The notes below the pieces were generated by a model. The model worked only from the letters and a program-made list of their open reading frames with translations. It ran no database searches and was not told the origin of the DNA. From assembly GCF_000512355.1 (NCBI RefSeq), contig NZ_CP004006.1:2624501-2688500 (forward strand): a stretch of DNA of 64,000 nucleotides, read 5' to 3'. Position numbers and translations under genes: made by a program. Below are positions 26,106-35,857 of the stretch, piece by piece. The DNA is from Legionella oakridgensis ATCC 33761 = DSM 21215. Its GTDB lineage: Bacteria > Pseudomonadota > Gammaproteobacteria > Legionellales > Legionellaceae. Positions within the stretch are counted from its first letter, which is position 1, and each line of letters begins with the position of its first letter.

Positions 26106-27245
26106 TTAACCCATCATTTTTAATTTAAAATCAAGATAAGGCCCATTTAAATTTAAGGTGCTTTGTCTCGTATCCGTCGATTGAATGGCCATTGTTCCCG
26201 TTGCAAATTCAGGCGTTGCAGCGCTATCTCCTGCTTGTACTAATGTTGCAGGAATAACATTAGATATGGCATTAATGTAACTGGCCACACGATAACCAAA
26301 CTCAATGGTTAAATTAGATAACGTTTTGGAAGACCATTGATAAGCCAACCCTAATTTTGCATCAAAAGCAGGAACAACCTGAGTCATCGTAGGAGCATCC
26401 ACCCATTGTTTACTGACCGGAATCCCAACCTCCGACAAAGGTTGTGAAGTTGAGGTAAACTGATCACTGGCACGGATAGTCCCAACGGTTAACATACCCT
26501 GAGCTTGAGTAACTACGCTAAAACCATGTTTCATATGATAACGAGCCTGCAGGCCAAGATCAGGCCCGGCACCAAGATATTTTGAAGTATTTTTTGTTTG
26601 AAATGAATACGTAGGATCCGGTGCTAAACCGTAAGTGAGCGTCGTTGGCAATGCGCCAGGAAAATCACTGAATGTCGTTGTAACGGTTTGATTAAGATTA
26701 AGAATATTAATTCCACTAAACAGTCTGGCTTGCAAGGCCCCCTCATCAAAGGTAAATAATCGCCCTATCTGCAACGCAATATTGTCAAAATCAATCTTCA
26801 CCGTACTGCTCGCATGTTTAATGCCGAAAACAGCAGGCCCTACGTCATAAGGAGGTGCAACGAATTCAACATTTACAAGACTGACAGCTGGATCGGCTTG
26901 CTTGGACGCTGAAGCAGAGGTATTTAAATGCAACCAATCAATGGAGACATTATAATAAGGAGAGTCATAAAAAGAATAATCAGCACCAAGCTCAAATGCA
27001 GGCGCATAAGGAGGGTTAAGAACCTGATAAGCCCAATCCTGGCTATAAGGTTGAGTATTGAAAACAAACACCGAGTATTTTAAATCGTTGTTAGTCGGTT
27101 GTAGATATAGCAGAGAAGCATGTATATTTAATTTTCCTTTTTCAGGAAGAGAAACGTCTTTTTCACTGACTTTTGCGAAAGAACTTGAACTATAGAAACC
27201 CAAAAAAAGATTGGCTAAAAAGAAAGGTAACGCTCGATACTTCAT
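26106..27245 (-). CDS. Legionella-type pore-forming outer membrane protein
   Basis: The protein resembles the Legionella major outer membrane/pore-forming (Lpg1974-like) family. ATG 27245 is chosen (MKYRALPFFLANLFLGFYSSSSFA, a good signal peptide), since the frame from 27293 adds a cysteine-rich leader with no SD. The mature part opens KLNIHASLLYLQPTNNDLKYS, has barrel strands throughout (FELGADYSF, NVSIDWLHLNTS, IALQIGRLF, GAGPDLGLQARYHMKHGF), and ends LNGPYLDFKLKMMG with an aromatic/hydrophobic end pattern. The stop lies 6 bases from the barrel gene start, so the two probably form an operon. Confidence 0.85.
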   Translation of the reverse strand: MKYRALPFFLANLFLGFYSSSSFAKVSEKDVSLPEKGKLNIHASLLYLQPTNNDLKYSVFVFNTQPYSQDWAYQVLNPPYAPAFELGADYSFYDSPYYNVSIDWLHLNTSASASKQADPAVSLVNVEFVAPPYDVGPAVFGIKHASSTVKIDFDNIALQIGRLFTFDEGALQARLFSGINILNLNQTVTTTFSDFPGALPTTLTYGLAPDPTYSFQTKNTSKYLGAGPDLGLQARYHMKHGFSVVTQAQGMLTVGTIRASDQFTSTSQPLSEVGIPVSKQWVDAPTMTQVVPAFDAKLGLAYQWSSKTLSNLTIEFGYRVASYINAISNVIPATLVQAGDSAATPEFATGTMAIQSTDTRQSTLNLNGPYLDFKLKMMG

Positions 27246-27463
27246 AACTCTTGATCTCCTATCAAAGCAGGAACATTCCACTGCGGTGCTCATTGATAAC
27301 GGTTAACGACAAACAATTTAATCGTAAATGGCATCATTAGGATAAGAAGTTACTATCCATGGCAGGATAATAATTCATTTAATATCCAGCTAGCAAAATT
27401 TTTTTAACGTCGGTCTATAGCCTACTCTTTGAATTTAATATTTCGCTTCAGCACCTGCAGAAA

Positions 27464-28879
27464 TCATAAGCTTGGAGCATCCTTGCCCACCGAAAGCAGT
27501 GCTTCTTCTTTGCCGGCAGCAACAATTTCGCTGATTTCACAAGCCTTTGGAAATATCTTATTGAACCAGCGCATCGTAGCAAACCATGCCGACTCAATAT
27601 TAGTAGTAACACTAGGATCTTCTGAAAATAAAGAAAAAAAGCTGGCATAGTTCCCTATTTTGGCACCTGATACTTGATACTCCGGCAATAATCCTAACCG
27701 AATTTTAGGAATGGATAACACTTCATGAATGCTATGCAAGCCTCCACTTACCATATAGACCAAGACCGCTAATAAATAATAATTTTTATCTTGCTCTGTT
27801 GTAAAATTTCCCAAAAGCGCTAATGCTCCTAAAAATACCGACGTCATTCCGGATGGCCCTGCTACATAGGGAATATCATGACACGTTAAGGAAACTACAT
27901 AAGGAGATTCAAGTCTCGCTTTCTGGCACATGCAATCAGGATACCAGTAAGAACTCCTGGTCGGCATTAAACGTCTGTCTTCGACATGGGTGACCAAACC
28001 TAAATGATTATCTAAATTAGAATCAAATTCAGCACGGCCTCTATCAGAATAAAGCCCAGGTGAAAAAGCTATGTATTGTAAAAAAAAATGTGCAAGACAT
28101 TTATAATCACCTGGGGAATAAACCTCATTTAAGTACTCCTTAAAATCTCCGCCATGCTCCGCCATAAGCAACGCATCATAATAACAAGCTGGGATATCAA
28201 GATTTAAAAAAGCATCTCGCATAAACATAAACTGAATCAACATCACCGCCGCCAAGTCATTAGCGTCTGCCAACAAAGTAATCACATCATCGAGATTTTT
28301 AGGGCTGGGAAAATGGGCAAACGCGAAAGGTAAGGTGGGTTCCAATTCATGGTCTGCTTTACCATGGATATGTTGCAAGAACTTAGAAAACAATTCAGGT
28401 CGATCGCGATGTTTATCAATCAAGGCTATGATAACCGCACTCACCCTGTTTACGCTTTCCCACATGCGAGGGCTTGGGGAATGAAGCAAATGGATTGCCA
28501 ATTGCGATTCAAGCTGTCTTGGAATTCGTGCTTCCAATTTATCCTCAGTAACTTCAGCAATATTAAATGACTGGCCTAATTGCTCATTGGAAAAAGCGAC
28601 TATGACATCTTCCAGGAATCCCTTTAACGGCGAAGATATGCCCCTTGTGCTTATGGTTTGTTTAAGATGAAAATTTAACACAAGCAAACTTTGTTCATGA
28701 TTCAACATTAATTCTTTAAGAACAGTAACCAATGATCTTATTTGTTGATAATCAACCATCGTTTTAGCCTGAAACTTGCCTAGCTTAGCAATTAATAAAG
28801 AATAAATAGAGGCTTTATTGTGAGGGGGAAGAAGTAACAAATCCGATGCAAAGTGCGACGTTAAGGAAGAATTCCCCAT
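27464..28879 (-). CDS. Effector candidate: stand-alone copy of the GGLHSxHE module
   Basis: A 471-residue protein with no known family recognised. Nearly its whole length can be laid along residues about 550-1050 of the kinase-fusion protein at 30339-33919: LELMLNHEQ-type start region, QLESQLAIHLL versus ESQMQIELLQ, NDLAAVMLIQFMF versus KDLNQILFIQFLF, VAGPSGMTSVFL versus AAGPSGMTSLFL, and YMVSGGLHSIHEVL versus YMVSGGLHSLHEVL. The last 30 residues are acidic (CEISEIVAAGKEEALL). It is divergent from the ankyrin gene at 28983, with about 100 bases between them. The role is unknown; the module may be a binding or catalytic domain. Confidence 0.7.
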   Translation of the reverse strand: MGNSSLTSHFASDLLLLPPHNKASIYSLLIAKLGKFQAKTMVDYQQIRSLVTVLKELMLNHEQSLLVLNFHLKQTISTRGISSPLKGFLEDVIVAFSNEQLGQSFNIAEVTEDKLEARIPRQLESQLAIHLLHSPSPRMWESVNRVSAVIIALIDKHRDRPELFSKFLQHIHGKADHELEPTLPFAFAHFPSPKNLDDVITLLADANDLAAVMLIQFMFMRDAFLNLDIPACYYDALLMAEHGGDFKEYLNEVYSPGDYKCLAHFFLQYIAFSPGLYSDRGRAEFDSNLDNHLGLVTHVEDRRLMPTRSSYWYPDCMCQKARLESPYVVSLTCHDIPYVAGPSGMTSVFLGALALLGNFTTEQDKNYYLLAVLVYMVSGGLHSIHEVLSIPKIRLGLLPEYQVSGAKIGNYASFFSLFSEDPSVTTNIESAWFATMRWFNKIFPKACEISEIVAAGKEEALLSVGKDAPSL

Positions 28880-28929
28880 AGTAATCTCGGGTTAAAACAT
28901 TGGAAAAAAATTTTACAATAAATTTCATA

Positions 28930-28943
28930 TACTATTAATAGTA
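28930..28943. promoter_or_regulatory. Perfect 14-bp palindrome between divergent genes
   Basis: TACTATTAATAGTA lies midway in the 103-base region between the starts at 28879 (minus) and 28983 (plus). It could be a shared operator, though AT-rich palindromes of this length can arise by chance. Confidence 0.35.
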
Positions 28944-28982
28944 GCAAATTAAAATGACGCTTAAAATTCAATATGGGAGTAC

Positions 28983-30287
28983 ATGGTGATAAAAAGATGG
29001 AAACAGTTACTTGAACACTTAGCTATTGATGAGCATGCAATTTCTGATGAACAAGTTCTTGCGCTGGAATCCTGGTGTACAAAACACGTCAGTGAAGACA
29101 TTAAATTCACTGGCTCCCAAGAAGACAAGTATCTTGCACTACAAGAATATCTTTCTCACTATTTTACCACTATTTGTGCTTGCCAATCGGATAACTTAAC
29201 GGACAAACCCACCCTATTAGGGGGAATGAACTGCATTCAATACGCCGCCTCCAAAGGATATGATCGATATCTCACACAAGTATTGGAAGGAACCAGCGAC
29301 AAAAAACGACTCGTCAATGATGCAACAGCCGTTGGAATCACTGCCTTGCACTTATCTGCGCTGAAAGGGCATCTTAAATCCACAGAAGTATTATTGAGTC
29401 ATGGCGCAGATACAGCAAAAAAAAGCCGATTAAAGCAAACGCCTTTGCATTTTTCCCTGACGGTTCCCTCAGGGGCTTCTGAAGAAGTAAAAGCGAGAAA
29501 ATTAGCTATATACAATCAATTACAAACTGTAGCGCCCAGTCTCATACAGGAAGAAGACATCAGCGGCACCACCGTAGCCCATCTTGCCGCACAAAATGGC
29601 TTCACCGATACCCTCACCTCGCTAATGAGAGATTATCCAGCATTAGTACTAAAGAAAAACAGTTCGCAACAATCTTGCCTACATATTGCCATTCTTAATA
29701 GACGCTTTTCCACCGCCAATCTGCTAACAGCGATTCCCCATTTATTAAGTCTAGCCGACGGAGATGGGAAAAAACCGGTGCATTATGCTGCACGCTATGC
29801 CGATACGGCACTCCTAAATGCCTGCCTGGGACCAGAAATCGGCGTGAATGAAGAAGATCATTACAAAAGAACGCCACTGCATTTTGCCGCCAGCGCTGGA
29901 AATTTAGACGCAGTCATTTTTTTAGTGGAACGTGGGGCCAATGCTTCCAAACAAGATGTCCGTGGATTCACAGCTTTTCACTACGCCGTAGAATCAAGAA
30001 ACAAGGCATTAGTCCGCTGGTTAAAGGAAAACACATCCGTAGACATCAATCAACCCGATGCACGCGGCAGATCAGCATTCATGAACTTGCTTGCAGACAG
30101 TACGGCAATGGATACAAAAACTGAAGAATTGATTGAATATTTAATGGATGAAGGAGCCGATTTATCCATGAGAGATATAAGTGGCAATTCAGCACAAGAT
30201 TACTTAGACCAATTAAGTGCACGTGGGATAAACATTAATACAGATATTACCCGTAAAATGGCAGGAACATCTCATGCCTCCCCATGA
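28983..30287 (+). CDS. Ankyrin-repeat protein, effector candidate
   Basis: A 434-residue protein with about nine ankyrin-type repeats from residue 85 to about 410 (GITALHLSALKGHLKSTEVLLSHGAD, GTTVAHLAAQNGFTDTLTSL, KPVHYAARYADTALLNACL, RTPLHFAASAGNLDAVIFLVERGA, GFTAFHYAVESRNKALVRWL). The first 80 residues are helical and unrecognised. The tail (NINTDITRKMAGTSHASP) has no strong acidic block. Ankyrin repeats mediate protein binding, often to host proteins in Legionella. It precedes the kinase-fusion gene by 51 bases on the same strand, so the two are likely cotranscribed and may act together. Confidence 0.82.
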   Translation: MVIKRWKQLLEHLAIDEHAISDEQVLALESWCTKHVSEDIKFTGSQEDKYLALQEYLSHYFTTICACQSDNLTDKPTLLGGMNCIQYAASKGYDRYLTQVLEGTSDKKRLVNDATAVGITALHLSALKGHLKSTEVLLSHGADTAKKSRLKQTPLHFSLTVPSGASEEVKARKLAIYNQLQTVAPSLIQEEDISGTTVAHLAAQNGFTDTLTSLMRDYPALVLKKNSSQQSCLHIAILNRRFSTANLLTAIPHLLSLADGDGKKPVHYAARYADTALLNACLGPEIGVNEEDHYKRTPLHFAASAGNLDAVIFLVERGANASKQDVRGFTAFHYAVESRNKALVRWLKENTSVDINQPDARGRSAFMNLLADSTAMDTKTEELIEYLMDEGADLSMRDISGNSAQDYLDQLSARGININTDITRKMAGTSHASP

Positions 30288-30338
30288 GCTAATCCTGCCT
30301 AAGAGATGGATAATCCGATCCTATAGGCAGGTATTGTC

Positions 30339-33300
30339 ATGTTAAATAAACTCGATACATTATCCAACCCACAACATTCTCAAGACATTGAAGATATTAA
30401 TCTAAAAATTGCCCAAATTAATGCATTGATTGATAACTACAACCGTGCCGATATTCACAAAAAACCCGAATTATTAATAGAAATACAGCAAGCTCATCGC
30501 TTATTGGATGTCTCCATACGCATCATGACATTTATCGAAGCAGGCGATGATAGTGAAGTAGAATACATTAATAAATTGCATCAAACATTTATTGATGCCA
30601 TGAAAAATGAATTTCGCGCGCTGGGTGCGCCCTCTTTCCAGGATGCGGCCATTAATGCCTGGGAAATCGAGCATATTAAGTCCGATGCCCCTATTCCCAG
30701 TCCAACCCATTTTGCTAAAATGACCCGTCCTGGTTTTTGGGCAAGGCTGTCTGGGGCATCTACCTCCACCGCCGCCACGACCGTCATACGCTTATTAGGG
30801 GACATCAACCAATCTTCCATTAAAGAAAACACCAAAGAAAATTATCAAAAATTAACAGAAATAAAACGCTCCATTCGCGACCTCCTTGCGAATGAACAAA
30901 TATCGGCCAGTGATGAAGAACATTTAAGACAGATTATTACCACCATCAATGGACGTATTTTTGATATTTTAGAAAATAATCCCGTCCTTAAGCGGGAAAT
31001 TATCCCTCCACACCCACTCATCGCCAATCAATTGGCCGCAGCAGGCCATGATATTCTTCTTGAGTTAACCGAATATTTAGCTAAAACGGGTGAATTTGAT
31101 GCTGAAGAATTTCATCGGAAATTTGATGACAAGTTTCCAGGCCTAGAGGCCTATACCATCCGATATTTGGGAGGAGGGAACTCGCAAAATTACTTATTAG
31201 AAGATCCTATCAGTCAAGAAACCTATGTCTTAAAAATAACCCCAACTCTCGGCAATAATCGCCAAACGTCCGAACGCTTACGGCATACGGAAGTTGGCCA
31301 TAATATGGCTCGAGTCTATGCTTCCAGAGAACAACTTAGATCGGACGATATGTATAGAGTTTTCAGTCTGGAACTTACGGAATTTTGTGCGCAAGGCGAT
31401 GTGCTTGCTTATGGAATAAAAATGGACACGCCAGAGAAAAAAATAGCAAGCGCTTGGAGTATTTATGATCAAATGGCGGATATTTTACTGCATTTTGGGG
31501 CGAATAACGCCTTATTCCCCGACATGAAACCCACTAATTTTTTGATAACAGAAGACGGCAAGTTAATGATTGCCGATACAAAATCCTTTATTGACACCAC
31601 CGCTGGAGTATTTGATAGAGATGGAGAACAATTTAATAGAGAGCGAATGCAGTCTCAATATTATATGTATACGCCTGGTTTCACTCCCCCTGAATTAGAG
31701 GAAGGGGAAAGCATATCCAAGGTCGACAAACATCATGCTTATCTTTTGGGTTTTAGCTTGTATTTGTATCTGACTGATCAGGATATAAGTGCTATCCCGA
31801 ACCCTCCTAACCCTGATTTTTTCAGCTTTAATCATCCGATTTTCCAAACGCCAAAAGGGCAACAATATCAGCAGTTGCTTACAGGGTTGCTAAACCAAGA
31901 TCCAGAAGAACGATTCAGTCTTCGAGAAGCAAAACAACGATTGGATGTAATCCAGCATGGCATAAAAGTTGAACAATCACCTTTTAAATCCAAAACAGAA
32001 GCTTATTTTTATGCCATTCATCATCTCATGGGACTGCAACAAAAATACTCGTCTCCTTTGCTGGCTAAAGCAATCGATGACCTTAAAATACTGCTTGAGA
32101 ATCACGAGCAAAACCCGAAGATTGCCGCTAAACTCTTAACCTTTGTTGCCGAATCGCTCTCTGAGAGACTAGAACCTCAAGAAATGGAAGATTTGCAAAA
32201 TATCGCTCATGCCATCAGCAGCAGCGCTTATCACCAAACACTGCAAGAAAAACATGAAAACCCATTGGCACGTCGTTTTGAATCGCAAATGCAAATTGAA
32301 TTGCTCCAGCACCCCACCACGGCCATGATGACGTCCGTAGGAAAAGTATCACAGGGCTTATTAAATGTATTTGCACAAATGGAAGAGCAAGGCATGCAAG
32401 AAGAATTAGACGCTTTTGCAGCCTCCCTAACCAGCGGTAAAAATCAAACCGGTTTTGGTTCCCAGCCAGAAGAAATCGATTATCGCAGAGTCAAGGAAAT
32501 CCTAACGGCAAACGACCCTAAAGATTTAAATCAGATATTATTCATTCAATTTCTTTTCGCACAAAAATATATGCGCACTTTGCCAGAATCTATTCAGGCA
32601 CCCAATAAAGGCATGCCAACCGGAACATTGCGGCAAATCATCGTGGAATATAATGATGGCGAATTTAAAGATAACCCGGCGGCATTTTTTGATGAAATGG
32701 ATGTCGATAAACTCAGACTCATTTCCGATGTCAAAATATATGGCTCAGCGTTATATACTGCAGAATCCGGACGCGGGCGTAAAGGCAGCCTGCCGGAGGT
32801 GCAAAGCAGTCAGATGGGCGTCATGCTGGCTGGACAATCTGAAGAGGGTCTTCCAGTCGACCCTTCCAGTTGGACACCAGATGCAAAATACCAGGAAGCC
32901 AATTTAGATTCCATTTATGTTCGTGACCTAATTGAAAATGATGCAGTATACGCCGCGGGCCCTTCTGGGATGACCAGCCTTTTTTTAAACATGATGGAAA
33001 TGTATGGCAATTTACCTGATGTTCATGAAAAGCAACACTACTTTGCGGCCGTTTCTGCCTACATGGTGAGCGGAGGTTTACATAGCCTGCACGAAGTCTT
33101 GGGGCCGGCACAGTACGCGCTTGATTTGATTCCCGGCTATGCAGTAACTCCACCTCAAAAAGAAGCGATAGCCCCGCCCCCCAATTTTCATCAATTTTAC
33201 CAACAGCAAATGGATATAGACCCTGAATTTAGAGAGCGTTATCAGCAAGGATGGGATAAATTAATGGCTGCTTACGCCAGAGAACAGCCCTTGCACGTTC

Positions 33301-33919
33301 ACAGGCCCATTGCAGCCATTGATCCTACATCCGTTGTACAACAAGTTGCAGCCAAAGAAGCAATGGCCATAAGAGACACTAAATTAACTTCGGCAAAAGC
33401 AGCAGATCGCTTGGTGGATATATTAAATAAAGCTGCCACGGAATACAGTGAACACATTACCCAAACCTCTCCAATAAGAAATAGGATTGGTATCATTCAT
33501 ACTCATGGCGAAGCTGGCATTGAACGTGCCATCAATTTAGTTGAACAAGCACGCACTGAATCGACGTTAGGTGGGGTCATGCAACAAATTCACCTGAATT
33601 TTAGTGAATCCAAAGCCAAGAGCTATTCTTTTATTAGCTTTCTTTTTAACGAATTAAAAAAGACCCAGAACTCATCGCATTTATTAATCAAAATAATGCG
33701 TCAGACAACCAGTTGCATTTAAACCCGGATCAAGATTATCGAGGAGATGATTCTACCGCTGACCGACTTGAGGCATTTACTGCACTGAAAACCATGGATA
33801 TTAGAGAAGCATTTTCTGAAGAAGCGGATAGATATGCAACATTTAGACAACACATGGAAGCATTAAGACACGATTCTGACTGGCACGAAGATGATTTGCA
33901 TCATTCTCCCAAAGTGTAA
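30339..33919 (+). CDS. Protein kinase-like effector fused to the GGLHSxHE module, one-base frameshift near the end
   Basis: Residues 1-240 are helical and unrecognised. Residues about 270-545 look like a divergent protein kinase: GGGNSQNYLL (glycine loop), VLKIT with the lysine near 298, FPDMKPTNFLI (D-x-K-x-x-N catalytic loop near 394, with Phe-Pro where HR is usual) and IADTKSF (DFG replaced by ADT, near 411). Residues from 550 on resemble the protein at 27464-28879, with AAGPSGMTS near 872 and SGGLHSLHEV near 911. The frame stops at 33722, but adding one A to A6 at 33656-33661 gives LKKDPELIAFINQNN and runs on to 33919, with an acidic end (EEADRYATFRQHMEALRHDSDWHEDD cut short here). About 1193 residues when restored. 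Confidence 0.75.
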
Positions 33920-34454
33920 CATCCAAAAGCAGCGATTTTTTTAATTGATGCATGATTTTTTGGGAATTCATTACACTTGCAGGCAGCAAAAAATGAACAT
34001 AGAGGAAATTCTTGCTGCAGTTCTTTGGTTTAAGTGGATGTCTCTCGTAGTATTTTAGGCTTCTTAATTTAAATTAAGCTTGCACACCATACTCACAATC
34101 TGACTTCCTACATCAGGCTTGTTAGCTGAGCAAGAATTTCACTCTATGTTTATTATATTACGCTAAAGATTGCTGAAGAACAAGCCGCTCATGGGGGTTA
34201 AAATGTTAAATTTTCGAAAATTAAAACATCCAGAATAGCCCGCTCTACTTCAAAGCTAATCATTGACAGCCCAGCTATAGTTATGACACCATAAAAAAAA
34301 TAAAAAAGTTTCCTATGTATTCTTTAAAATAGGTAATTTAATGTCCTTAAATGACGTGGTTTTTTTTCGTACTTTCCTTCTAAGCGTCCTCCTCCGCTGA
34401 CGGCGGAGTATACTTGCACATTCACATCATTCTCCATCATCCCAATCGAATTCA
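33920..34454. other. 535-base intergenic region without a recognised gene
   Basis: No convincing reading frame. It contains a nearly symmetric AT-rich sequence around AATTTTCGAAAATT (34209-34222), flanked by TGTT and AACA, and a 6-bp-stem hairpin CTCCGC-TGACG-GCGGAG (34392-34408) about 50 bases before the MFS gene start. The rest is AT-rich with T runs of 7-8. The function of these symmetric sites is unknown. Confidence 0.5.
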
Positions 34455-35732
34455 ATGATTGAGATGCGTCTTAATGATTTTTTTCCGGGAAATAAGATGT
34501 TTATTTCACAAAGTCTTGTGTGGTTTGTATGGTTGATTGCGTCTATTTTCTACGCCTATCAATACCTATTAAGAGTAATGCCTAACATTATGCTGGTTGA
34601 TCTTATGCAACAGTTCAACATAGACACAACCATTTTCGGACAATTTTCTGGCATTTATTATATCGGTTATTCCCTAATGCATTTGCCTATCGGCATCATG
34701 CTTGACCGCTATGGTCCCAGAAAAGTTATGACTGGCTGTATTTTGCTGACCGTCATTGGTCTATTGCCCATTATCTTTGCAAAACAATGGATGTATCCAA
34801 TCCTGGGTCGTGCATTAATTGGCATAGGCTCTTCAGCTGCAATCCTTGGTGTATTCAAGATCATACGGATGACATTCACTGAACAACGTTTCACAAGAAT
34901 GTTAAGTTTTTCAGTCACCATTGGTCTTGCCGGTGCTATTTATGGTGGTGGTCCTGTAAGCTATATGTGCGCTCTTTGGGGCTACAAGGCCGTGGTACAA
35001 CTGTTCGCCGCCATAGGCTTAGTGCTTGCCTGCATCACTTATTTTATTGTCCCTGATATTAAATCAAATCACAAAGCAACGATTCTTGCTGACATAAAAG
35101 CTGTGTTTACTAACCGCAAGGTATTATTGGTTTGTTTCTCAGCCGGGATGATGGTGGGGCCTCTTGAGGGTTTCGCAGATGTATGGGGCTCGCAATTTTT
35201 AAAGCACATATATGGCTTTGAAACGACAACTGCAAACTATCTTCCCTCCATTATTTTCGTTGGTATGTGCTTTGGTGCACCTGTTTTAAGCCTAATTGCT
35301 GAAAAAACAGGTTATTACTTAGGAACCATTATTGGGGCAGCCTGTGCCATGTTCATCATTTTCACGCTGCTAGTCACAGGAGGACTGACCATAGAAAGCA
35401 TCACCATCGATTTTATTCTCGTTGGCATAGGCTGTTCCTATCAAATTTTAGCCATTTATAAAGCATCGACCTATGTATCAGAAAACATTGCCGGACTCAC
35501 TACAGCAGTTGCCAATATGATCATCATGAGCTTTGGCTATGCGTTCCACAGCATCATTGGGTTTATTATTCATGCTTATGGTGGCCCCGAAGTGCACCAG
35601 TCTTTTGCCTATGGAATAAGCGTTATCCCTATCACTTTATTCTTAGGCATGATGGGTTTTCTCGCTTTGGGCTTTTTAGATAGAATAACATTTAGAAAAC
35701 TATCGGTTAATGCGAATAAATCCATTATATAG
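34455..35732 (+). CDS. MFS transporter of the Legionella/Coxiella expanded type
   Basis: A 425-residue major facilitator with about twelve hydrophobic helices. YAYQYLLRVMPNIMLVDLMQQFNID, GQFSGIYYIGYSLMHLPIGIMLDRYGPRKVM (the loop 2-3 motif D-R-x-G-P-R-K) and GRALIGIGSSAAILGVFK mark the N-terminal half. The pattern is that of a family expanded in Legionella and Coxiella (which includes the amino-acid-related Pht proteins), but which substrate it carries is not visible. A start at MFISQSLVWF (34497) is possible, because the first helix begins there. It converges on the RND gene. Confidence 0.85.
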   Translation: MIEMRLNDFFPGNKMFISQSLVWFVWLIASIFYAYQYLLRVMPNIMLVDLMQQFNIDTTIFGQFSGIYYIGYSLMHLPIGIMLDRYGPRKVMTGCILLTVIGLLPIIFAKQWMYPILGRALIGIGSSAAILGVFKIIRMTFTEQRFTRMLSFSVTIGLAGAIYGGGPVSYMCALWGYKAVVQLFAAIGLVLACITYFIVPDIKSNHKATILADIKAVFTNRKVLLVCFSAGMMVGPLEGFADVWGSQFLKHIYGFETTTANYLPSIIFVGMCFGAPVLSLIAEKTGYYLGTIIGAACAMFIIFTLLVTGGLTIESITIDFILVGIGCSYQILAIYKASTYVSENIAGLTTAVANMIIMSFGYAFHSIIGFIIHAYGGPEVHQSFAYGISVIPITLFLGMMGFLALGFLDRITFRKLSVNANKSII

Positions 35733-35750
35733 ATGATGCGCCACTAGTAT

Positions 35751-35770
35751 GGCTTTGCAAATGCAAAGCC
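35751..35770. terminator. Hairpin between MFS gene and RND operon
   Basis: GGCTTTGC (35751-35758), loop AAAT, GCAAAGCC (35763-35770). The 8-bp stem is perfect and sits between two convergent units. No U-run follows on either side, so termination strength is uncertain. Confidence 0.5.
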
Positions 35771-35773
35771 GTA

Positions 35774-35857
35774 TTATCTCGCTTCAGGCAGAGCAGCACC
35801 ATTTGGTAATAGAATCGCATAAGCCAACTCACCAGAAACTTGTGCTGTATAAATCAT
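35774..35857 (-). CDS. Candidate 27-residue ORF directly after the RND pump gene
   Basis: ATG 35857 follows the RND stop immediately (TGAATG) with a GAGGG about 8 bases upstream. It reads MIYTAQVSGELAYAILLPNG and ends AALPEAR before TAA 35776-35774. Placement suggests translational coupling, but a decayed gene end is equally possible. The frame has no strong membrane helix, unlike AcrZ-type pump partners. Confidence 0.25.
   Translation of the reverse strand: MIYTAQVSGELAYAILLPNGAALPEAR

Noticed and set aside
34392-34408. CTCCGC/GCGGAG hairpin as a riboswitch or terminator
   Set aside because: The 6-bp stem is short, has no U-run, and no known riboswitch features surround it.
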